Shown here piece by piece: positions 10,501 to 19,692 of a stretch of DNA of 64,000 nt. A model generated the notes under the pieces. The model saw only the letters and a list, made by a program, of their open reading frames with translations. It was not told the origin of the DNA and searched no databases. Origin of the DNA: Cylindrobasidium torrendii FP15055 ss-10 (Eukaryota; Basidiomycota; Agaricomycetes; Agaricales; Physalacriaceae). The DNA lies in the NCBI GenBank assembly GCA_000934385.1, contig KN880438.1:186001-250000 (forward strand), read 5' to 3'. The position numbers and the translations under genes are program-made. How positions within the stretch are numbered: the stretch's first letter is position 1; each line of letters begins with the position of its first letter.

Positions 10501-13500
10501 GCGAGAGGAGAGACTCGGCGGCGAGTTGTTTGTCTTCGAGGGATGCTGTGAAGGGTTTAAGTAAAAGCAAAGCAATCGAGGAGAGCAAAGCAATCGAGGA
10601 GAGCAAAGCATTCGAGGAGAGCAAGAAGTGATGCAAGACGCAAGAAATACAGGGAAGAAGAATTGAGAGTCAAGAGTAAATCGCGTACCTTCCCCTTCCC
10701 TCTCGCCCTCCCGTGCACTCGCCAACACCTCCAAAACACCGCGAATCGTACTCTCCGGAACCCTGTCCCCTAGGAACTGGACATACTTGGGCACATTCCG
10801 CGCAACAAAGACGTGCACCCACGTACTCGCGGCGTGGGGAAGCTCCGGCGCGAGTTCGAGGAGGATGGAGGTGATGATGAGGCGTGAGATCTAGACAGTG
10901 AAGGAGCGTAAGCGCATCAGAGGAAAGACAGACATGAACGCAACGCACCTCATCCGCCTCATTCAACCACGCATCCTCAAACGCCAAATCCATCGCATCC
11001 AAAAACGCCTCCGCATCCCACTCAAGCAGCGCCCTCGCATACGGATACGTCCTCTCCCTCCCCACAAGCACCATCCTCCCATTCACCTCCACCGCCCCCC
11101 CAGCATACAAAAACCTATACACCTCCCTCCTCGCCTTATGCGCCTCATCGCTAGGCAGAAAAACCCCACTAGGATGCTCCCGCCCAGTAAGCGTATTCCC
11201 AAGATACGCAAAAAGCCGAAACGACGCATGCGTAGAGAGCATATCAACGATAGGACTCACATAATCCCCCAACGCACGCGTATACACATAGACCAGCGCG
11301 TCCCAGAGTCCCCTGCGCTCACATATCCTGATGACTTGCTCGAGATCCAAGCAGGAGGGATCGATATGCCAAATGACGCGCTCAACATCGCCGTCTGCGC
11401 GGTCCACGAGACGCTGTGAGATGCTCGGCGGGATGGCGCTGAGTGTACCGTCGACGACGAAACGCTCGAGTTGTGCGAGGTATATTCCTGCGATACCCGC
11501 GTGGTCATACAACGCCCAGAGATCGTGGTAGAGATATGGCTCGTCGTCCATCGCCACACACGCCTGGACAGCTGTTCTCACCAGGCCTTCGAAGAGCTCC
11601 GTCCGGTCCACGCCACGCGGATCGGCATGCGTCGCGTCTACCATCCTTTCTTCTGAAAAGGCATGTGCTGCGGCTGCGCGTATGAGCTGTCGCATCCTCT
11701 CCCCGACGACGCGTTTCCTCCCCTCGGTGTCTTCCGGGAGGTCGTTCCTATTTCCTGGTGCGGTGTCCGTGTAGTACGCTCTGGCTTCGTCGATGGCGGC
11801 AAGAGCGTCCCCTGCATCGAGGTGTGCAAGAATACGGTGAACCCATGTTTGGAGTGTCCCAGTACGCACACCCGCAGGCGTAAGAACATACACACGCGCC
11901 TTGTACACCCTCATCGCTGCCAACCCCAATCCATCAAACGGTTCTTCTTCAACGACACGGCTGCCTTCGTATAGCGTGATTCTAGTCGCTGTCGCTACCA
12001 CCGTTTGCTAAACCCCCCATCAAAAACAAAGTAACGAAAAGAAAGAAGGAGGAGGGTACCTTTGCATTAAACCACTGCAACGCCAAAACCTCCCCCTGCG
12101 TCCTCCACGCCGCCTCCTCCTCCGCCACAACCACTCCTCCCTCCTTCACCCTGACCGCCAGCACCGCAACCCTCTCTCCCCACGCATAGACCAACTTCGG
12201 CGGGGACCCCGGGAACCACGCCATACACTCTCCCCCTCCCCCGCCTCCCCCACCTCCTCCTCCTCCTCCCGCATTCCGGGAGATCTTCACCCACGTCCTG
12301 GGCTGCGGCGCCAACCCCACAACAACCAACTTACTCGGCGTCATCATCCCCACCACACCCATCCCATCCGTCCCCGCGCGCTCCCTCCCAAGCGGCAACG
12401 CCTGCATCGCCACAAGCCGCCTCCGCCGCCCATCGTGCCGGCCGAGGATCCGCAGGATGTCGGTGGCGGAGACGAAGAGGAGTCGTCCGAGTTTGTGGTG
12501 GAATGCCATTCCGTGCGCGTCAGCTGAGACCAGCGAAGAAGAGGAGGAGGAAGAGGAAGAGGAGGGGGAGGAAGAGGAAGGGAGGGGAACGAATCCGACG
12601 GAAACGATGTGTGCGTTTAGGACGTGGCCTTCTTTTGTTCCGCTCGCGACGGCAGAGAGCGAGACGGGCGGGATCGTGCGGGTTGGCGGTATACACGCCC
12701 CAACACCCCCCGCCGTTGAAGAAGAGAAGGGGGAGGAGGAAGACTTGGGAAGAGCAAAAAGCTGCACGAGCCCACTCGCGTGTCCCGTCACCACATGCGT
12801 CTGGTCACTCGACAACGCCATAGCCGTCACCACCCCACTGCCGTCCGCGCCCAACACGCATTTCAGTGTTTCTGCCAAGACACAAAAAACAAACCCCATC
12901 AGCAACATAGCAGAATAGTACAGCAAGGGGGAGTAGGACAGCAAGGGAGCACAGGACAAGGGGAAGGGAGGCTTACCATCAAACTCAAAAACATACACCC
13001 GCCCCACCGTCGTCCCCACACACAACAGCCCGTTCACCGCTACAGCCGTCGGATGCCCGCTCCCCAACACACTGCTCGCCTTGCCCGCGAAGAACCGTGA
13101 CACGCCGGTGAGCACGCTCCAGTGGAACGCGTCTCGGCTGAGCGGGGGGTTGCCTTGGGAGAAGGGAAGGGAGGGGTTAGCAAAGTGGTAGCAAAGTAGT
13201 AGCAATAGTAAAGGAAGAAGAGGAAGAGAGGAAGAGAAGGAAAAAAGTAGAAGAAGTAGTGTGCGATATCCCGGAGATTGGTAATTCAAAAGGAGAAAGC
13301 ACGCACCAGCCGGCGAAGAAGACCTGGACCCACTCAGCGCAACCACCTTCGACGAGGACGGTACCGGCGGAGTCGGAGGGACAAACGACCGTAGCCGTGA
13401 TATCGCAGGGTGCAGAATTGGTCGGTGTGGTTGAGGCGGGGGCGTCTCCTGTTCAGATAGTTAGATCAGTCGCGATGAGATGAAGCGGAGTGGAGGGGAT

Positions 13501-15643
13501 GAGCCTAAGCAGAACGGGAAGACAATGAGCAGAACGGGAAGGGAAGAAAAGAAAAGGAAATGGGAGGCACAAAGAACGATAGGGTAAAAGAAAGAAGAAA
13601 TAAGAAAACACTCACAACCACGACCTCCTTCACATCTTCTTCTACCTCTTCCTGCCGCACTTCTCCTCGAGCCTCTTCTTGCAGCTCCTCCTCTTCTACC
13701 TCAACTTCCTCCTCCTCCTCAGAAACATCCTCATCACTCAACACATCCCTCAACTGCTCCCTATACTTCGTCCCTCCCTTCCCATTCTTCTTCGCATCTC
13801 TTGCCGTACTTTTCGCAGCAGCACCCATACTCCGCGCCGGAAACTCAAATTCACTATCGCTCCCATCCCCATCTTCATCAAGCAGCTCCTCCATACGCTC
13901 GCTATACGACCTATCCCCTTCAAACTCAAAGTCCTCGTCTTCCTCGTCTTGGTCTTGGTCTTGGTCAGAGTCCGCGGCATCATCTGCTCGGGCTGGGGTC
14001 GTGAACGTTCGGGTCATGGTGGTAGCAGTTTTACTGGTAGTAGCAGATGCCGGAATAGCCATGGAAGCAGTCACAGCAGCCATGGCAGTAGCAGTCGTAG
14101 TGGTAGTGGTAGTTGGCATGCTAGTCGAAGCAGAACCCATGCTCGTTGTAGAAGGAGAAGCGTTGGACGCCACTTTCCCAGGACTACTCACCGCGTCGGA
14201 GGGCACAGGCGAGAACGACACGCGTCGCTGCGGCTGTCGCGGCAGCACCTTGTCCGCAGGCGCTAGTGTCGATGCAGGGTCTGTAGGCATTTGTGTAGCG
14301 TCCGCAGCGAGAAGTGTAGAATCTGCTTGCGTTGGGGTTGAATCTGCAACGGAGACGGTAGAATCTGCTTGTGCTGGTGTTGAGTCTGGTGCAGAATCCG
14401 TAGACATTTGTGGGCTGGGGGATGTGTCTTCTCCGTGCACAATCGTATCTCCTCCGTGCACAATCGTATCTTCTCCGCGTACAGAACCCATCCCTCTTTC
14501 TCTTTCTCCTTCTCCTTCCTCTGCAGGACGCGCTTGCCCTTGTCTCGTCTCAGGCGTACGTATAGCACTGGGACTTGCACCCCGTGAAGTCCTCCTCTTC
14601 TCCGGCTCAGGCTCCAGCGCAGACAGGGACACAGACGACTCGAGCGCGGAGAGTGCGCTGCTGAGGGATGCGGGGAGCTGCGGGGGTGTCTTCGAGGCCA
14701 CGGTTGAAGTAGACGGCGTGGTTGGAATTGAATGCGGGTTTGGTGGAGGGGAGGCTGGTGTATGTTGTGTGGAGTCCAGCGTATCTTCTTGCGAACCTGG
14801 CGTATTCGGCGTGGAGTCCAGTGTTTGTGGTGTAGAGTCAAGCGTGTGTTGTGCAGAGTCCAGTGTAATGGGTGTAGAATCCAGCGTAATGGGTGCAGAG
14901 TCCACCGTCTGCGTATCCAGCGTGTGTGGTACAGAACCCAAAGCGCGCTCCGTAGTCGGAAGGACAGTGACGTTTACGTTCCCTTCACGTATTATTATCA
15001 CATCCTCGGCGCCTGTCGCGTCCACGTTATCCGGTATCGCGTCCGTGTTCATTATCGCGTCCGCGTTCATTCTGATTGCGGTTTCAGTAATATCGAGCGG
15101 ACCGTCATCATCTACGCTCTCTGTGTGACTGTGAGTCGTCGCGTCTGGATTTGAGGGAACAGTCGCGTCTGCACACCACACGATTTCAGTCAGTACACAA
15201 TACGAAGGCTGAACGTGTTACGCACCTTCGCTTTCTACCTGTGCCTTCGTCTCTTCAAGTTCTGTCCCGTCTGCTTCTACACGCTCTGCTTCTGCATCTT
15301 CAGCGTCCAGTGTTTCCGCATCCTGTCCTTCGTCCCCGATAACAGGCGTTTGGGATTCCAATGTTGCTGCTGTGTCCGCATCCTCTTCCTTGTTCTTCTC
15401 AGCTAAGTCCTCAAACTCTTGTGTGCTTGCCTCCCCATCCAATCTCGCAGTGGAGTCCTCCATATTCTCGGTAGTTGGGTCCTCCGCATTTGCAGCTGGA
15501 TCCTCCACATTCGCGTCTTGCGCATCCACATTCAAATTCGCGGCCTTCGCGTCCTCCACAGTTATAGGCGCATTCACATCCTCCGCGTCCTCCAGCGAAC
15601 CCTCCAAATCCAAATCCAAATCCAAGTTCATGTCCAAGTCCAT
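7512..15643 (-). CDS. VPS8: Vacuolar protein sorting protein 8 (CORVET subunit)
   Basis: Twelve exons (complement): 15643-15226, 15168-13616, 13448-13307, 13153-12977, 12871-12060, 12007-10949, 10890-10689, 10545-9586, 9465-8722, 8526-8173, 8101-7865, 7792-7512. All phases close to give 2,312 aa, against 1,274 in yeast. Residues 1 to about 700 are low-complexity, Asp/Ser/Thr-rich. A WD/beta-propeller follows with VNGLLCVGTTVGRVYVF, TLKCVLG, VVTGHASG, GHVLNAHI and LVSADAHGMAFHHKLG. Next is the clathrin-repeat region with GLWDALVYVYTRALGDYVSP, a Vps8 hallmark. EELWFHLLRAQI and LLRGMLEGY appear late, and the C-terminus ends in a CGGC...HAGC half zinc site. Vps8 is the Rab5-binding subunit of CORVET, tethering early endosomes. 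Several introns are enlarged by short tandem repeats, and exon 11 opens with a duplicated KPQYDEN unit. Identity firm; the N-terminal start is less certain. Confidence 0.92.
10566..10619. repeat. 3 x 18-bp tandem repeat inside a VPS8 intron
   Basis: Three near-identical 18-bp units (one mismatch in the third) lie in VPS8 intron 7 (10546-10688). That intron is 143 nt, nearly three times the local norm. Confidence 0.85.
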
Positions 15644-15854
15644 AGTCCGTCTTCACGAGTAAGATGGAGGAAGTGAAGCAGAGAGCAGTCGTCGTAATGA
15701 CCGCAAGACAGCAACCGCGTTGATCGCTACAGCCTACAGTATACGTCGCTTTGACAATGCCCTGTCACTGTGTACGCCAGCACTTCTCACTGCTCAATGC
15801 GCCATCAGCTTGCCACAGTGAGAATTATAACGTGCACTGTGCGCCTACTACCCA

Positions 15855-15926
15855 TCGGATATGGTGTAGTGGCTAACATTACCGCCTCTCACGCGGTAGC
15901 CCGGGGTTCAATTCCCCGTATCCGAA
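15855..15926 (+). tRNA. tRNA-Glu (anticodon CTC)
   Basis: A 72-nt cloverleaf. A 7-bp acceptor stem pairs TCGGATA with TATCCGA. The anticodon stem ACCGC/GCGGT closes the loop CTCTCAC, placing CTC at 34-36. The T-arm contains GGTTCAATTCC, the B-box-type sequence. No intron. An identical copy lies at 19223-19294. The discriminator base is A. Confidence 0.95.
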
Positions 15927-15949
15927 ATGTAGTACCGCACAAGCTCTGA

Positions 15950-15956
15950 TTTTTTT
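15950..15956 (+). terminator. RNA polymerase III T-run terminator of tRNA-Glu copy 1
   Basis: A run of seven T residues 24 nt after the tRNA 3' end, followed by a C-run; typical Pol III stop. Confidence 0.7.
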
Positions 15957-16341
15957 CCCCCCCTGGTTTCTTAGCCTGCAATATATTATATCATTTATCC
16001 TTTCATGACAAGCACACAACGCAAAAGGTCAATACTAAGACTACTCCAAGCCAGTCCTGAGTCCGTTGAAAACACGCCCGGAATGTGCCCGAGCCAAAAC
16101 ACTAGTTTTGGTGAGCCAATGTCGAGATGAGCCGGAATCCAGCAAGTAAACATGAACGGCGTCCGATTGGCGGTATGTCGTAGCGGCTATATCTCGGTGG
16201 TAAAGACTGAAGAACAAAGAACGTCGCGAACGACCTAAATAGGTGATCTCGGCAACGTCCGTGATGGGATGATGTAAGCGTAGCATAGCATGCTTGCATC
16301 CGTATCATTTTTCAACCGCAGAGAGCTCAGAGCCTACCAGT
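15957..16341. other. Gene-free spacer left of the inverted-repeat element
   Basis: About 385 bp after the tRNA terminator with no supported gene. Open frames here are short and unlike known proteins. Confidence 0.4.
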
Positions 16342-17058
16342 TAGGGTGGCGGACCTATGCTCCCCGGGGGGTACAGTACCGGTACCGTACCTATGCCCAA
16401 TTCAGGGGGGGGGGGGNNNNNNNNNNNNNNNNNNNNNNNNNNNNNNNNNNNNNNNNNNNNNNNNNNNNNNNNNNNNNNNNNNNNNNNNNNNNNNNNNNNN
16501 NNNNNNNNNNNNNNNNNNNNNNNNNNNNNNNNNNNNNNNNNNNNNNNNNNNNNNNNNNNNNNNNNNNNNNNNNNNNNNNNNNNNNNNNNNNNNNNNNNNN
16601 NNNNNNNNNNNNNNNNNNNNNNNNNNNNNNNNNNNNNNNNNNNNNNNNNNNNNNNNNNNNNNNNNNNNNNNNNNNNNNNNNNNNNNNNNNNNNNNNNNNN
16701 NNNNNNNNNNNNNNNNNNNNNNNNNNNNNNNNNNNNNNNNNNNNNNNNNNNNNNNNNNNNNNNNNNNNNNNNNNNNNNNNNNNNNNNNNNNNNNNNNNNN
16801 NNNNNNNNNNNNNNNNNNNNNNNNNNNNNNNNNNNNNNNNNNNNNNNNNNNNNNNNNNNNNNNNNNNNNNNNNNNNNNNNNNNNNNNNNNNCGCGCCGTG
16901 ATCCGAAGCCTGCACGTGATAAGGTCACGTGAATGCATCATGTGATAGGTACCGTACCTACCCTCCCGGCGGGGGGTGTACAGTACATGGTACGGTACGG
17001 TACAGTACCGGTACTTATGCTTGGTACCTATGTTCTGGGGGTTAGGTCCGTCACCCTA
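16342..17058. mobile_element. Probable non-autonomous inverted-repeat DNA element (interrupted by gap)
   Basis: The ends are inverted: the left end TAGGGTGGCGGACCTA (16342-16357) matches the reverse complement of the right end (17043-17058) at 15 of 16 positions. Inside both ends, GTAC-rich sub-terminal stretches recur in inverted orientation (GTACAGTACCGGTAC-type words). The TAGGG terminus resembles hAT-type ends, but no clear target-site duplication is visible and the centre is unsequenced, so the superfamily is unproven. It could also be a fragment of a larger repeat collapsed in assembly. No transposase is visible. Confidence 0.5.
16417..16891. other. Assembly gap (475 N)
   Basis: Run of N bases, preceded by a 12-G run and flanked by palindromic GTAC-rich sequence. 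These would explain a sequencing or assembly stop. Confidence 0.99.
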
Positions 17059-17265
17059 GTAGAAATTTTCTTTTTGAAAGACAAATGAGGTTTAAACATT
17101 AAAGTATTACCCGAAGCTCAGCGCTCAGTACTCAGTGCTCGAGCTCGAAAGTCGATGTCCAAAATCCAGGCCTTCTACACAAGCATTTACATAGTTAGAC
17201 TACAATCCAGCGCTGCCTAAAATCTAACACTGCACAACGACATTGCTTGATACTTCACTACATAC

Positions 17266-18574
17266 TTACTTCTTCTGCAGCATCCACACCTTCCATGCAA
17301 ACACCCCCGCATACACATACGTCGCTGCCGCCTTCGCACCTATCACCACCCCTCCCTCCTTCCCTTGCCCTCCAAAGCTACTGATAACCCCGTTCACTGC
17401 TTGAGCAAGAACACCGTCGCCGAAATCCACTCTGCCATTCATAACACCCGCCAAAACACCAACAAGCGCGCCTGCCCAGACATCCGCCGCACTTATCAAC
17501 ACACTACGACTCGCGCCTGCGCCGACGAGAAAGGTAGGCGTGTGAAGACCCCAGTGCGGGGTGTATGTGCGGAGGGAGGTGGCGAGGACGCCGCCGCCTG
17601 CGGAGGCGGAGGCGCCGAGGATGGCGTGGAAGACGGGTGAGAAGGATGCTGCTGCCAGAGACGCGGCGGCAGCAGTACTCGCGGACGCGGCGGAAGAAGC
17701 GGCGGAAGAGGAAGACGATGCTGCCAGTGCATTTGAATGCAGAAGCGCAACAGTCCCAACAACCGCATTCCCCCTCAGCAGAGCATCGAGCGGGATGAGC
17801 GCCGCGTCCAGCCCCATTCCTCCTAGGGCACCTAGGCCTATTCCTCCTATTCCTCCCATACCCTTTGGAAGCGATGGCAGCCCGGTGTATTCGAAGAGAA
17901 GCGTGAGGAAGATGTGTACGGAGAGGTAGTTTATCCATGGAGCGAGGGAGAGGAGAGGAGGGGCGTGGAGGGAGAGGAGGGTGTGTGAGAGGAGGGTTCC
18001 GCCCCATGCCTAGGAGGGGAAGAACGTGAGTGTTAGTCAATCAAGTGAGAGAGTCAATCAAGTGAGAGAGTCAATCAAGTGAGAGGGGAAGCAGCTGGGT
18101 GGAAGGGGTAGATGTAGTCAAGAGCAACAGCGAAACAAATGGATATATGTAGCGAGAGTAGGATAAAGGAAAAAAAGGGAAAGGAAGAGGAGAGGGAAAA
18201 CGCACCATAACAAGATACCCCGCAAGATACGTCGCCCAGTTCATCTCTCCCCTCGTCTCTCCTCCCCACTCTCCCTTTTCCCCAGCCTTCTTCTCATTCT
18301 CATTCCCATTCACCTGCTTCTCATCCCCACCCTTTCCGCCCTCCTTTACCTTCACCTGAGCTTCTGCTCGAGCCTTCGCCTGAGCTTCTGCACGAGCCTT
18401 CGCCTGAGCTTCGGCCCTAGCCTTCGCCTGCTCCCCCACATACCGTCTACACAACCCCTGATACGCCAACGATATCCTCGCAGCGTGCAGCGTCGGTCCC
18501 CACGCGTACGGGAACAGCGTATCATGCACCGGGGTTCCTAATTTCTCCAGGACAGGCTGGAGGAGTGCTGCCAT
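17266..18574 (-). CDS. Multi-pass membrane protein resembling TRIC cation channels
   Basis: Two exons (complement): 18574-18206 and 18009-17266; 370 aa. Ordered features: an N-terminal cytosolic part, a charged spacer with three KARAEAQA repeats, then YLVMAWGGTLL, WINYLSVHIFLTLLFEY, an LDALLRGN motif, a Ser/Ala-rich helix, and ILGASASAGGGVLATSL, followed by two more hydrophobic segments and a LQKK end. The order of these motifs parallels animal TRIC channels (their MCFGGSIL, WYLIFF and GSGVAL motifs). TRIC proteins pass monovalent cations across the ER to balance calcium release. The similarity is remembered by eye and moderate. The protein belongs at least to a conserved fungal membrane family. 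The terminal KK could act as an ER-retrieval-like tail. Confidence 0.6.
18035..18085. repeat. 3 x 17-bp tandem repeat inside TRIC-like gene intron
   Basis: Three exact 17-bp copies lie at the 5'-acceptor side of the 196-nt intron (18010-18205), the longest intron of this gene region. Confidence 0.9.
18355..18426 (-). repeat. 3 x 24-bp in-frame tandem repeat (KARAEAQA)
   Basis: Coding repeat in exon 1 of the TRIC-like gene. It encodes three copies of an Ala/Arg/Glu/Gln octapeptide likely to form a charged helix. Confidence 0.85.
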
Positions 18575-19222
18575 GTGGAATGAAGCTTCGAATGTAGTAT
18601 TTACGCGTTGGAATTAGGGATTGTCGTTGCTAGTCTGGTTGCTAGTCTGTGTGCGTGTCGTTGGACAAAGACGGAGTGTTGTTGATTGAAGACAGAGCGT
18701 CGTTCGGTATCTGCGCCTACAGCCTTTCTCGCGTGCAGGATGATATCCAATTCCACTACCCGTCCTCGTGGAACTTGCGTGTGCGTAGAATTGCCCTTGT
18801 ACAAGACAGAGCGTGGTGGCTCTAGGATGAAAACTCGCAATCAGCGATAGAAATGTCGAGATGGATGTCCCACACACAACGAGGTGTTTATGTAGGTCAC
18901 ACACGCAAAGCAGACGTGTTTGGATCCCTGTGTGCGTGTCCAGGTCGCCACGGCAGTACGTGTCAAGTCCTCAACGCAAGCGGAGTGATAGTAAGCAGCA
19001 GCAAGAGCGTAGTAAGCAAACAAACAACCGCGGGAACGACAAACCAAGCTAGCCAGTGATGATGATAACGTGCGCGGAACCACGTCCGTCCCCACATCGG
19101 ACCGGATCAACCAGCTCCCGCAGCAGCAGAACAGGGAAATTCCGTCTAGCCCAAGCCAAAGCAAGAAACAAGGACTTGAGCTTGAGCGCGTTGACAAATG
19201 GAGGCAAACCCCAACCCCCACA
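18575..19222. other. Intergenic region between TRIC-like gene and tRNA-Glu copy 2
   Basis: About 650 bp. It holds the promoter side of the TRIC-like gene and upstream sequence of the second tRNA. No supported gene or repeat. Confidence 0.4.
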
Positions 19223-19294
19223 TCGGATATGGTGTAGTGGCTAACATTACCGCCTCTCACGCGGTAGCCCGGGGTTCAATTCCCCGTATCCGAA
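19223..19294 (+). tRNA. tRNA-Glu (anticodon CTC), second copy
   Basis: Identical over all 72 nt to the copy at 15855-15926 and in the same orientation. Flanks differ beyond about 2-3 nt on each side, so only the mature tRNA is shared. Confidence 0.95.
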
Positions 19295-19315
19295 TGTCAT
19301 CACCAAGGACCTTTG

Positions 19316-19322
19316 TTTTTTT
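19316..19322 (+). terminator. RNA polymerase III T-run terminator of tRNA-Glu copy 2
   Basis: Seven T residues 22 nt after the tRNA 3' end, at nearly the same distance as for copy 1. Confidence 0.7.
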
Positions 19323-19692
19323 CTTGGGTTTCTTTCGGGTTTCTTGGCCTACAACACAAAGTGTATGTACACACAATACCATTTTCTATTTTTCAACCGA
19401 AATTCGGGACTTCAAACCGGCCCCCGGGGACCCCTAGTATGTATATACTATAATCTCATCCTCACGAAAGACCCTCGGCACTCAGCGCTCAGCACTCACG
19501 CGCACAACAGACCCTCAGTATCCTCAACGCTCAAACTTCATCAAAGACGCACATGTATTCATACACCACAGCAATACCTATCCCCACCGCCCCCTCTTTC
19601 GACGTATGCAACGCAACACACACAAACTCCTGATGGACAAGTAATACTAAGTCCATGCATACAGCTAGTACTCCAAGGCATAATACAGCTTT
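19323..19692. other. Intergenic region downstream of tRNA and CWC22
   Basis: About 370 bp of 3' flank of the minus-strand CWC22 gene. Nothing specific seen. Confidence 0.4.

Noticed and set aside
9903..10631. 242-codon plus-strand frame opposite VPS8 exon 8
   Set aside because: Low-complexity shadow; its end crosses the tandem repeat of a VPS8 intron and no homology is seen.
13560..15128. 522-codon plus-strand frame opposite VPS8 exon 2
   Set aside because: Its Ser/Val runs are the shadow of Asp/Ser/Thr-rich VPS8 coding repeats; the minus-strand frame splices into a conserved protein, the plus-strand frame does not.
16290..16945. Open frames of about 170-200 codons across the gap
   Set aside because: They consist almost only of unknown residues from the N run.
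15855..19294. The tRNA pair as ends of a tDNA-integrated element
   Set aside because: Homology stops at the mature tRNA and both copies are complete; no attachment-site-like partial copy or integrase is present.
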